Of a stretch of DNA of 6,619 nt, positions 1 through 6,336 are shown piece by piece (positions within the stretch are counted from its first letter, which is position 1; each line of letters opens with the position of its first letter). The DNA lies in the NCBI GenBank assembly GCA_021802115.1, contig JAKABA010000217.1, positions 1 to 6,619 of the forward strand, written 5' to 3'. Source of the stretch: a bacterium. GTDB lineage: Bacteria; Chloroflexota; Dormibacteria; UBA8260; Bog-877. A program made the position numbers and the translations under genes. The notes below the pieces were generated by a model that worked only from the letters and a program-made list of their open reading frames with translations, ran no database searches and was not told the origin of the DNA.

Positions 1-160
1 GGAGCCCAGGCAGGGAACTGGACCTGCGCCCCGCTTCCTTGACAACTACTCAGAGCTGAGCGCCATACCCCGGGCAGGCGCGATGGTTCAACCTTGGGTG
101 CATTGGCAGGTTGCGCGAGGGGTCTAAGTTTGGGCTGACCATTCAAGACTGTTCAGGTAA

Positions 161-805
161 TCATGTTGCCGGTGGCGACCATCCTTTCTCGCCAGAGACT
201 TCCGGCTGCCTAGGTTGAGGGGTCACCGGTTCCGGCAATGATCCCGCCGCGTCGCCCAAGGCAGCCTGAGCAGCCGTCAGAAAGGTCCGGCGAAGCTGGC
301 CAAGTCGGGTTCCCTCCTGAATCCATCGTTCCACGAAAGCCTCATCACGCGTCACATGCGTCAAGTTCTGAAGGAAAGTTCGCTGGCCCGGCACCGAAGT
401 GCCCAACTCCAAGAGCCTGGCACACTGCACCTCGATGTCGCTCGCAGTTCGACTGATCTCCCCGCCGCCTCGCAGCCATACTTCACTTACGGCCTTGTGT
501 AGCGCAGCCAAGTCCTGGGACAGCCAGTCGTATAGCTGCATCGGGTCGACTGGCTTACGGTGATGAAGCGCTACGTCTAACCCTTCCGTCAAGCCTGATC
601 GCACTTGGATGGTGCTGTCAAGAACTCTGGCCCGGTGCGCCACCAACATCGAAGCTGACAGCACATCCGAACACGCGGATGCAAAGTGCTGTCGGCGGTC
701 TTCTGAGGTACGCCACCGCGCCTGAATCCATGCGACTCCAAGACTGGCGGCAGCAGTAAGAGCCGACGCCCCAAGGGCCGCGACTACAGGGACCCAGAGA
801 GACAT
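161..805 (-). CDS. Hypothetical protein with one N-terminal membrane segment and a cytoplasmic helical domain
   Basis: I do not recognise a named family. From the ATG at 805 the product is 214 residues. It opens almost at once with a hydrophobic stretch (about residues 3-27, SLWVPVVAALG...GVAWIQ), followed by a basic, charged boundary (ARWRTSEDRRQ). By the positive-inside rule this suggests a single membrane anchor with the bulk of the protein in the cytoplasm. The remainder is mostly helical with a run of Leu/Ala heptad-like segments and a Pro-rich tail (PEPVTPQPRQPE). This layout (short membrane helix, then DRR-rich linker, then helical domain) is common among uncharacterised actinobacterial proteins. 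An in-frame GTG at 865 would add 20 residues (METGRVYRRPHQ...) before the membrane helix. Neither start has a convincing ribosome site, and I prefer the ATG because the hydrophobic helix then begins at the N-terminus. It lies downstream of the methyltransferase relic on the same strand. Existence as a gene is likely; function is unknown. Confidence 0.65.
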   Translation of the reverse strand: MSLWVPVVAALGASALTAAASLGVAWIQARWRTSEDRRQHFASACSDVLSASMLVAHRARVLDSTIQVRSGLTEGLDVALHHRKPVDPMQLYDWLSQDLAALHKAVSEVWLRGGGEISRTASDIEVQCARLLELGTSVPGQRTFLQNLTHVTRDEAFVERWIQEGTRLGQLRRTFLTAAQAALGDAAGSLPEPVTPQPRQPEVSGEKGWSPPAT

Positions 806-911
806 GGATGCCAGTGTCCATACGATCCGTTGATGGGGGCGTCGATACACGCGCCCAGTTTCCACCGTGGCCAGGCAGGTAGCTTCGACGATATCCCAAG
901 GGTCTCCGACC

Positions 912-1181
912 TCACAACGCCAACTCCGGCTGATCCCCGCCCCGTTCTATAGTTCTTTCAGCGCGCTGGAACGTGGGCGATACTAGTGGTGGAAGCGATG
1001 GCTTCCGACCCTCCTCCACCAGCTCCCTGATGCTCAGGATCTGGATCTTGGGACAGTCGCGGTCCCAAACCCGGTACATCCCCGGCGTGCTGGCCGCTAG
1101 GCGCATCTCCCGCGTAGGGCCCTCCAATGTCACAAGGATCCCTATGGCCTCCTTCTCACGCTCCGGGTTACCCGTCCACTG
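912..1181 (-). pseudogene. C-terminal relic of a site-specific DNA methyltransferase
   Basis: The reading frame ending at the TGA at 912 translates to EREKEAIGILVTLEGPTREM, then AASTPGMYRVWDRDCPKIQILSIRELVEEG, then PPLVSPTFQRAER and PELAL. From memory this matches the conserved tail of a family of N4/N6-type DNA methyltransferases, which reads roughly ERE.AAIG..(I/V)TLE.PT.pM, then AG.Y, then PriQILTIEELL.G, then PP and TFkkA. In complete proteins this tail follows a methylase domain and a VKGG-type segment. Here the catalytic domain, including its (D/N)PP(Y/F) motif and AdoMet pocket, is absent: directly upstream lies the 3' end of the secreted-protein gene. The remaining piece is about 90 residues, so it cannot methylate DNA. 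The open frame runs up to 1244, but that part overlaps the neighbouring gene and shows no family likeness. The upstream limit near 1181-1206 is therefore approximate, and a frameshift may hide a few more family-like residues. Confidence 0.6.
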
Positions 1182-1206
1182 ACCACGCCGACCAGCCGAG
1201 CGGCGA

Positions 1207-4200
1207 TCATGGCGGACTGAAGTACCCGAAGGCGTCCACGACAAGGTCGGTCGTGCCCTGGTCGTTGTAAGCCGTGGTGGTGCCGGAGGTACTGAGGGTC
1301 GCTACCGTCAGATTCGGCACGGTCTCGCCGGGCAGCCAGTTGATGTCCGACGCCAATGGGCGGGTCGGCCCCGGATAGACCGTCAGGTAGCTGGGTGCGG
1401 TGGTGTCCGTGACGGTGAAGTTGGCAACCACTGCCGTGGCCTGAGCCCCGATACCGTCGACCCCCGCCAGATCCAGCGTCAAGGATCCACCCGGTCCTAG
1501 CGTCTGTCCCGTGACCCTGGTATCCAAGACCCGGACTGGGTTGATGGGAGTGAACAGCCCAGCGTTGGACGGCGCGGTGCCTCCGCTGACGAAGTAACCG
1601 TCTACATCCACCACTACGTCGGCTTGGCCGAACTGGTTGAAGACCGCAATCTGCCCCGTGGGGCCGACGGGGACGACCACGCGGTTCGCAACAGTGTCCC
1701 CCGCCACCCAATTCAAGTTCGAGGCCAGAGGTTGACTCTGCCCCTGTGGGTAGACCGTCAGATAGCTCGCCGCGGTTGTATCCGTGACGGTAACGTTCAT
1801 GATCACAGCAGCCACGCCGCTGGACGGCACTCCTCCCATGCCGGTCACCTGAATGTCCAGCGTGGCACCGGGGCCCAAGGTTTCTCCGCTGTAGGGCTCG
1901 CCGCTGTTTAGTCGAGTGTCAGCAATACGAGCTGGCGTCAGGGCGACGTAGCTGCCCACCGTGGAGGTCGGCGGCTCGGGCGCGAAGTACCCCTCCAGGT
2001 CAACCACGACGTCAGCTCGACCTTGGTCGTTGTAGAAAGTCACCTCTCCCCCTGCGCCCACGGGCACGATCACGAGGTTGGGCGCCGTCTCTCCGGGGGA
2101 CCAGTTTAGGTTCGAGATCAGCGGTTGGGGTTCGCCCGCCGGGTACACGGATAGGTAGCTCGCATTGGTGGTGTCGGTCACCGTCACGTTTAGTGCGACA
2201 GCGGTGGCGTCGGAGGGGACAGCGCCTCCCACCACCTTCAGGTTGAGACTGCTGTTTGTCCCAAGGGTCGTCCCGTTCGTCCTGGTGTCGAGCAAGCGGG
2301 TTGGAGGTAAGGCCGTATAGGCGCTCATGACGTAGGTGAACTCGTCGGCAGAGGTGACGGCACTCGTCCCGTACGGCGTCGAGACCGTCACATCGACAGT
2401 TCCGGGGGAGCCAGCGGGGCTGGTCGCGCTGATAGAGGTCGGCGAGACGACTGTGAAGGTCGTCGCCCGAGTGGTGCCGAAGTGCACCCCCGTCGCGCCA
2501 GAGAAGTTACTGCCAGTGATGGTTACGGAGGTGCCACCACCAGTCACACCGTAGTCCGGGCTGACCGCTGTGACACTTGGGGGGGGCACATACGTGAATT
2601 GGTCGGCGGTGGTCACGGGCGATGTTCCTGTAGAGGTGGTTACGGTCAAATTCACGGTCCCAGCCGCTGCCGCGGGGCTTACTGCCGTGAGTTCCGTCGA
2701 CGACACCAGCGTGACCGTGCCAGCCGCAGCCGTGCCGAAGTCCACCACTGCGCCAGACGCGAAGTTAGAGCCGGAAACGGTCACGCTCGTGCCGCCACTG
2801 GTCGGCCCGGTGGTCGGGCTGATGCCAATGATGGTCGGTGGAGACAGGGTCAGTTCGCCGATCGCAGTGCCCCAGTCGCTCCCGCTGGTGGGCGCGTACT
2901 CAGAGGCCAGCCAGACATCGGTGGGATCTGATGGATCAAGGGCCGCACCCGAGTAGTCACCCCAACGGCATCCCGTTGACCCGCCACATCCCCCAGAGTA
3001 GGTCCCCGCCCCTGCTTGCAGGATGATGTCCGAAAACGAAGACGCCCCAGCCGCAAGTGTCAATCCAGTAGCCTCGGGATAGATGCTGGTCGAAGAGAAG
3101 GTCGCCGCGATGAAGAGGTTCCCCCCCAGGTCGGGCTCAACCGCGGGATAGTACAAGTCACCGCCTGCATATCCCAGACTTGCGTCCAGTGTCACGGTCG
3201 GAGAGGATCCCAGCGCGACCTCGATCACGCGGGTGCAGGGGCGCGCGACCGTGTCACCAGACGGTATGCAGCTAGTGTTCCCTGAGACATACAACGTGCC
3301 CCCGTCGTAGGTGACGGAGAGGAACCGATCGTCGTCAGTCGCAATCGATGCCGGGGCCCCCGGCTGATCGGCCAGCGGAGGGTCGACCGTGGGCACCATG
3401 GACGGGTCGTACTCCGTCCACGTGACCGTGCTGGGGGGCACCCCGGTTAAGGCCACCACCCCGATTGCCGAGGACCCTGTGAGGCAGCTACCACTAGTAG
3501 CGGTGCCACAGCTGTTGTTATAGGCGGCGTAGGCAGTCGTGCTCGAAGTGAGTGAGATGGCAGGGACCACATCGACGCGCGTGGGATCCGGGCCAAAGTA
3601 TTCATAGTCGAAAGCTGATCCGGCCAGAAGCTCAGACTCGTTCAGAACCCAAGTTTCCTGTCCCGAGAAGCTTGGCGGGCTTCCAGAAAAGTCGTTCCAG
3701 GACAGGACAACGACGCTGGAGTCGAAGCCAACCTTGGGCTGATCCTGTACAACCCCGGTGCGCGCAGAGATCGTGTAGACGTACCAATTCCCGGTCGGGT
3801 CGCTTGTCTCCGAAACCGCAAGATAGACTTGGCTATCGTTGGAGCTGTCGAAGGAAAGCCCAGACAGAAACCACCGGCCGGCGGCCGGGTCGTAGGCGAC
3901 CCGCGGGTCCGTAAAGGTGTACCCACTGGGAACCGGGAAGAACACGTTCAAGTCTGCCGAGGCGAGCATGGCTCCGGTCTTGGACCAGACCCAGAGGCTG
4001 CTATTGACCGGCTCCAGAATATCGGTCGGACCGGCAGCGACCTGGGTATCCGGAGGGAATACCGCCTGGTCGGAGCCGAAGGCCGCTATGTCGGAGTTCA
4101 AGCTGGCTGCCGGGAAGCTGGCCAGCAGGGCGGGCGTGGATCCAGCCGTGGCCTGCAGGGCTGCCGCGTCCGGCCGCACCCCTCCGCCGGTCGCAGACAG

Positions 4201-4476
4201 GACTAAGGGGGGCTTCGTCGGGGGCTGCAGGCCGGTCGGCGCCCGACCCCGCACTGAGAGGAATGGGCGTCTTAGGAGGGGATGCTCCCCCGGGGCCGCA
4301 CGCTCGGTAGCTGCCCGCCGGAGGTTGACGGACACCGGCGCTCGGAGTATCCCCGCACGAGAAGCTGGCGCGGTAGCATGTCGCGACGTCGCGTTTACGG
4401 AGGTCAGCACGCCAGCACCAGCCAGGAGGGCGATTGCAGCGGCCGCGACGAACGCCAGCCAGGGTAGTCTCACCAT
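1207..4476 (-). CDS. Large secreted multidomain protein: beta-propeller-like domain, two IPT/TIG domains, three C-terminal GYF modules
   Basis: The product is 1089 residues and almost certainly exported. Residues 1-30 form a Sec signal peptide (MVRLPWLAFVAAAAIALLAGAGVLTS). Residues about 120-545 resemble secreted beta-propeller-like proteins: FPPDTQVAAGP at 140-150, then VNSSLWVWSKTGAML, DPRVAYDPAAGRWFLS, AVSETSDPTGNWYVY and DQPKVGFD. Six cysteines fall in three close pairs (323/331, 403/414, 497/503), consistent with extracytoplasmic disulfides. IPT/TIG immunoglobulin-like domains follow at 546-630 and 633-716, each with the SP..G...GGT.VT..GSNF pattern and ending FTYV. Three homologous modules close the protein (718-831, 841-962, 973-1086). 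There is no LPXTG motif, C-terminal membrane helix or catalytic motif that I can see, so it is likely released or loosely surface-bound. Adhesion or matrix binding is inference from the TIG domains. A TTG at 4515 is also in frame, but the ATG at 4476 has a strong ribosome site and puts the signal peptide at the N-terminus. Confidence 0.92.
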   Translation of the reverse strand: MVRLPWLAFVAAAAIALLAGAGVLTSVNATSRHATAPASRAGILRAPVSVNLRRAATERAAPGEHPLLRRPFLSVRGRAPTGLQPPTKPPLVLSATGGGVRPDAAALQATAGSTPALLASFPAASLNSDIAAFGSDQAVFPPDTQVAAGPTDILEPVNSSLWVWSKTGAMLASADLNVFFPVPSGYTFTDPRVAYDPAAGRWFLSGLSFDSSNDSQVYLAVSETSDPTGNWYVYTISARTGVVQDQPKVGFDSSVVVLSWNDFSGSPPSFSGQETWVLNESELLAGSAFDYEYFGPDPTRVDVVPAISLTSSTTAYAAYNNSCGTATSGSCLTGSSAIGVVALTGVPPSTVTWTEYDPSMVPTVDPPLADQPGAPASIATDDDRFLSVTYDGGTLYVSGNTSCIPSGDTVARPCTRVIEVALGSSPTVTLDASLGYAGGDLYYPAVEPDLGGNLFIAATFSSTSIYPEATGLTLAAGASSFSDIILQAGAGTYSGGCGGSTGCRWGDYSGAALDPSDPTDVWLASEYAPTSGSDWGTAIGELTLSPPTIIGISPTTGPTSGGTSVTVSGSNFASGAVVDFGTAAAGTVTLVSSTELTAVSPAAAAGTVNLTVTTSTGTSPVTTADQFTYVPPPSVTAVSPDYGVTGGGTSVTITGSNFSGATGVHFGTTRATTFTVVSPTSISATSPAGSPGTVDVTVSTPYGTSAVTSADEFTYVMSAYTALPPTRLLDTRTNGTTLGTNSSLNLKVVGGAVPSDATAVALNVTVTDTTNASYLSVYPAGEPQPLISNLNWSPGETAPNLVIVPVGAGGEVTFYNDQGRADVVVDLEGYFAPEPPTSTVGSYVALTPARIADTRLNSGEPYSGETLGPGATLDIQVTGMGGVPSSGVAAVIMNVTVTDTTAASYLTVYPQGQSQPLASNLNWVAGDTVANRVVVPVGPTGQIAVFNQFGQADVVVDVDGYFVSGGTAPSNAGLFTPINPVRVLDTRVTGQTLGPGGSLTLDLAGVDGIGAQATAVVANFTVTDTTAPSYLTVYPGPTRPLASDINWLPGETVPNLTVATLSTSGTTTAYNDQGTTDLVVDAFGYFSPP
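1210..2325 (-). repeat. Three tandem protein modules (about 115-122 residues each)
   Basis: Module 1 lies at 1984-2325, module 2 at 1591-1956 and module 3 at 1219-1560 (residues 718-831, 841-962 and 973-1086). Each begins with (Y/F)x(A/P)(L/I)xPxR(L/I/V)(L/A)DTR, has (N)(V/F)TVTDTTxxSYLxVYP in the middle followed by NW..G(E/D)T..N, and ends with a (D/Q)xGxx(D)(V/L)VVD..GYF strand pattern. The predicted fold is all-beta. Coding DNA is diverged but visibly related around the SYLxVYP block, so the copies arose by duplication and are not recent. I know this module from secreted actinobacterial proteins of unknown role. Confidence 0.85.
2332..2841 (-). repeat. Pair of IPT/TIG domain repeats
   Basis: Two adjacent immunoglobulin-like IPT/TIG units lie within the secreted protein, separated by a PPP linker. 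Both carry the signature (I/V)..(I/V)SP..G.(T/S)GGTSVT(V/I)(S/T)GSNF, then a (V/T)(D/H)FGT strand, then SP(A/G)..(A/S)(P)GTV(N/D)(L/V)TV(T/S)T..GTS, and end FTYV at residues 627-630 and 713-716. Such domains usually act as rigid spacers or ligand-binding modules in surface proteins. Confidence 0.88.
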
Positions 4477-4483
4477 TGGGCTG

Positions 4484-4489
4484 CCTCCC
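4484..4489 (-). promoter_or_regulatory. Strong ribosome binding site deciding the start of the secreted-protein gene
   Basis: On the minus strand GGGAGG lies 7 nucleotides before the ATG at 4476. It is the best Shine-Dalgarno match in the window and fixes the start 13 codons inside the longest open frame, exactly at the signal peptide. Confidence 0.85.
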
Positions 4490-4518
4490 GCCGTAGCGTC
4501 AGCCGTCGCTGCCAAAGC

Positions 4519-4547
4519 AGTTTACGACCACGGGTCGCAAACAACCG
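4519..4547 (-). promoter_or_regulatory. Tentative promoter for the secreted-protein gene
   Basis: On the minus strand TAAACT (4519-4524) fits a TANNNT -10 element and would start a leader of roughly 35 nucleotides that contains the ribosome site. The expected -35 position, 17 bp upstream (4542-4547, CGGTTG), matches consensus poorly and coincides with one arm of the inverted repeat at 4540-4557. That would suit a promoter controlled by a protein bound there. The assignment rests on the -10 alone. Confidence 0.3.
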
Positions 4548-4557
4548 ACCGGTTGTT
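4540..4557. promoter_or_regulatory. Inverted repeat, candidate operator in the divergent intergenic region
   Basis: AACAACCG-AC-CGGTTGTT is a perfect 8-bp inverted repeat with a 2-bp centre. It lies between two divergently transcribed genes, over the presumed -35 of the leftward gene. The size and symmetry fit a dimeric helix-turn-helix regulator, and the adjacent gene at 4714 encodes such a protein. The link between protein and site is inference. Confidence 0.5.
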
Positions 4558-4612
4558 CATCTTAGTGCAGACCGGTCAGGGCGAACTTGAGGGGGGCCGT
4601 AATCCTCGACGA

Positions 4613-4620
4613 CGGTTGTT
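4613..4620. promoter_or_regulatory. Third copy of the CGGTTGTT half-site
   Basis: CGGTTGTT here repeats the right arm of the inverted repeat (4550-4557) in the same orientation. The start-to-start distance is 63 bp, close to six helical turns, which would put both on the same face of the DNA. It has no matching opposite arm, so it would be a single half-site. Confidence 0.3.
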
Positions 4621-4703
4621 TAGGGACGGCCCGGGCCCTGGCGACGACAGCGTCATCCTACGACTACCTGCCCTCTGACGCGGGCTTCTCTACTCGTTGC
4701 GTT

Positions 4704-4709
4704 TAGCGT
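4704..4709 (+). promoter_or_regulatory. Possible -10 element giving a leaderless or near-leaderless transcript
   Basis: TAGCGT fits TANNNT and lies 4 bp before the GTG at 4714 and 7 bp before the next in-frame GTG at 4717. No Shine-Dalgarno sequence is visible before either. This geometry is what leaderless actinobacterial genes show, with the transcript beginning at or next to the start codon. A CTGACG at 4675-4680 resembles a -35, but its 23-bp spacing is too long, so the call is weak. Confidence 0.3.
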
Positions 4710-4713
4710 TACA

Positions 4714-6177
4714 GTGGTGCTAGTGAACGCAACACCGGATAAGATCGTCGCCGGGCTACTGGCGTCTGGCGCCAGCTCGACCACGCTGGGGATCGTGGCG
4801 GGGGTCAACCGATCGTCGGCTCTCCGGTGGACTCGTGGCGCCCGGCCGAGGGGACCAGCGAGAGAGCGCCTCAGGACTGCGCTTGACTTGCTCGAGCGTC
4901 AGCCGCCGGGAGCCGGAGTGAGCTTTGGCCAATGGCTCGCAAGCAACAACCCAGCACTCGGAGGATTGACTCCGGCGGTGTGGATCAGGGAGGGGCGAGA
5001 GTGGTCCATGCTTGCGGACTCGTGGGCTGCTGCTTCGGGCGCCCCCTCGCCACCTGAGGAGCGGGTCGGTATGCCCGATGCCGTCGCTGCTCCCCTCAGC
5101 GACATTCAGAGTGTGATTGCGGGCCTCGACCTCGCACCGCTGAGGATGACGGCTGACGTTTCGGGGCTCGTAAGCGCGCTGAGCCTCCCATCGAGCCTGA
5201 TCGCCGACTTCTCCCGCAACCTGCAGATGTTGGCGGTGTCCTCGGCCGCTTCTCAAATTGGGCAGCAGATGGCGCTGGTCAGCCAGTCGTTACACGGCCT
5301 CACCGCAGAGTACGTTCGGGTGGCAGGCATTCTGCCGCTGGCCGAACAGACGCGTGCGTTCCGGGGTATGGAGGCGGTTCTGGCGGGGCTTGGGGACGTG
5401 CGCCCGAACTACTCCTACTCGAAAGTGCTCTCGAGCCTGATGGGCGACGTGCGGCCGGCCATCGGCTCACTCGCCCTGGGAATCGATCTACAGCTAAGTA
5501 CGTCGTTGGCGTCAGCCCTGGCTTCTCTCCCGGCCCTCCAACGCCCATACCTTCTGGAGCGGACAAGTTGGCGACGGTGGCTACCCCAGCATCCAAACGC
5601 GCTAACCCGATCAGGCACCGTCGAAACAGGCTGGCTCCTAGGCGAGACACACAACGCGGCGCACGCGAGTGTGGCAGCCCTAGGCAGCCACGCGGAGGGG
5701 GTCGACATTGATGAGGTGGCTGCCGCGCTCAGCGGAGTGGCCTTCCAGTTCCCAGACCTTCTAGCCATGGAAGTGCCTGGGACCGGGATGGACATGAGGA
5801 GTCTCGTGCGCACTATCGAGCCACGCCTTGATGACAGTCTCCAGGGGGCGATCGATCGCCTACGCGATGGCGGATCCGATAGTGCGCGGCAGGCGGCAGC
5901 CTCTCTAAGAGCCGCGCTTGACCAGTTGGCTGACCACCTGGCCCCCGGCTCGCCGAAGGGTCGCGTCGAGAGGTACGTAGCGATCCTCGAAGTTGAGCAA
6001 GGGAACCCTGACGGCACCCTCCTCTATCACCAGATCTGCATCCTCTACTCGTCGTACGCGTCGTTGAGCAACGCCGTTCATAATGAGCTCGACATTGGGG
6101 GGGTCAGGGCAGTCGCCTACGGGATGTTTAGCGCTATCGCCGGAGTCCTTTCGAGGTGGGCGGGGCTGGGGCACTAG
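4714..6177 (+). CDS. Xre/MbcA-like helix-turn-helix protein with long helical C-terminal region (novel fusion candidate)
   Basis: The product is 487 residues. Residues about 8-60 form a helix-turn-helix of Xre type: helix PDKIVAGLLASG, helix SSTTLGIVAGV, recognition helix NRSSALRWTRG, then RERLRTALDLLE. Residues 69-106 (SFGQWLASNNPALGGLTPAVWIREGREW) resemble the toxin-binding segment of MbcA/ParS/Xre antitoxins, which typically reads WL..pNpALgGrTPl.ll. Real antitoxins stop near this point; here about 380 residues follow. Residues 124-280 are helical and rich in Ala, Leu and Ser. Residues 366-485 form a further helical unit (SDSARQAAASLRAALDQLADHLAP, then YHQICILYSSYASLSNAVHNE, then GVRAVAYGMFSAIAGVLSRW) that faintly recalls HEPN-like or predicted pPIWI-associating nuclease tails. 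His456 is present, but the Arg of an RX4-6H motif is absent. No signal peptide is visible, so it should act in the cytoplasm on DNA. GTG starts exist at 4714, 4717 and 4723. The gene is definite and the N-terminal assignment reasonable; the function of the tail is unknown. Confidence 0.85.
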   Translation: MVLVNATPDKIVAGLLASGASSTTLGIVAGVNRSSALRWTRGARPRGPARERLRTALDLLERQPPGAGVSFGQWLASNNPALGGLTPAVWIREGREWSMLADSWAAASGAPSPPEERVGMPDAVAAPLSDIQSVIAGLDLAPLRMTADVSGLVSALSLPSSLIADFSRNLQMLAVSSAASQIGQQMALVSQSLHGLTAEYVRVAGILPLAEQTRAFRGMEAVLAGLGDVRPNYSYSKVLSSLMGDVRPAIGSLALGIDLQLSTSLASALASLPALQRPYLLERTSWRRWLPQHPNALTRSGTVETGWLLGETHNAAHASVAALGSHAEGVDIDEVAAALSGVAFQFPDLLAMEVPGTGMDMRSLVRTIEPRLDDSLQGAIDRLRDGGSDSARQAAASLRAALDQLADHLAPGSPKGRVERYVAILEVEQGNPDGTLLYHQICILYSSYASLSNAVHNELDIGGVRAVAYGMFSAIAGVLSRWAGLGH

Positions 6178-6191
6178 CGCCGCTCCCAGCC
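6164..6191 (+). terminator. Possible hairpin terminator overlapping the stop codon
   Basis: GGCTGGG (6164-6170) and CCCAGCC (6185-6191) are perfect 7-bp complementary arms around a 14-nucleotide loop that contains the TAG stop at 6175-6177. No T-tract follows, so it would have to be one of the tract-less hairpins proposed for high-GC bacteria, or simply a chance GC-rich stem. Confidence 0.3.
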
Positions 6192-6336
6192 GAACGCCTT
6201 CCAGTACCAGGAACCCTCACTCCCCCCCGGACAGACCTATGGGGTCCCCTCAGCCCGACTTTGACACGGTGCGGCGGAAGTGAGATCAAACTTGGCTGGT
6301 CGTGTCACAACATCGAGTTGGGACGTGGTGGCTGGG

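Noticed and set aside
89..113. CAACCT/AGGTTG inverted repeat as a terminator for the leftward gene at 161-805.
   Set aside because: Arms are only 6 bp around a 13-nucleotide loop, with no T-tract in the leftward direction.
2..127. Open plus-strand frame from the left edge to a TAA at 125 (about 41 codons; ...RFLDNYSELSAIPRAGAMVQPWVHWQVARGV).
   Set aside because: It could be the 3' end of a gene outside the window, but 41 open codons are common by chance at this GC content and I recognise no family. It would be convergent with the gene at 161-805.
1210..2841. Repeated sequence considered as a possible CRISPR or DNA-level satellite.
   Set aside because: The periodicity is that of protein domains (about 250 bp for TIG, about 350-390 bp for the GYF modules) with diverged codons. 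There are no short identical repeats with unique spacers.
2336..2956. Long plus-strand open frames opposite the secreted-protein gene (for example 2570-2956 and 2482-2931).
   Set aside because: They are antisense shadows of Thr/Val/Gly-rich codons in GC-rich DNA. The minus-strand frame has clear domains, a signal peptide and a ribosome site.
3917..4678. A 253-codon plus-strand frame spanning the start of the secreted-protein gene and the intergenic region.
   Set aside because: The translation is Arg/Ala/Gly-rich low-complexity sequence with no domain, and most of it lies opposite the well-supported signal peptide and propeller-like coding sequence.
4756..6174. Minus-strand frames opposite the helix-turn-helix gene (4756-5256, 5415-6017 and 5905-6174).
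   Set aside because: They are Arg/Ser/Pro-rich shadows without motifs. The plus-strand frame is continuous for 487 codons and has a recognisable helix-turn-helix.
6261..6266. TTGACA, a perfect -35 hexamer pointing rightward.
   Set aside because: No TANNNT element lies at the right spacing, and no rightward gene follows: the transposase is on the opposite strand.
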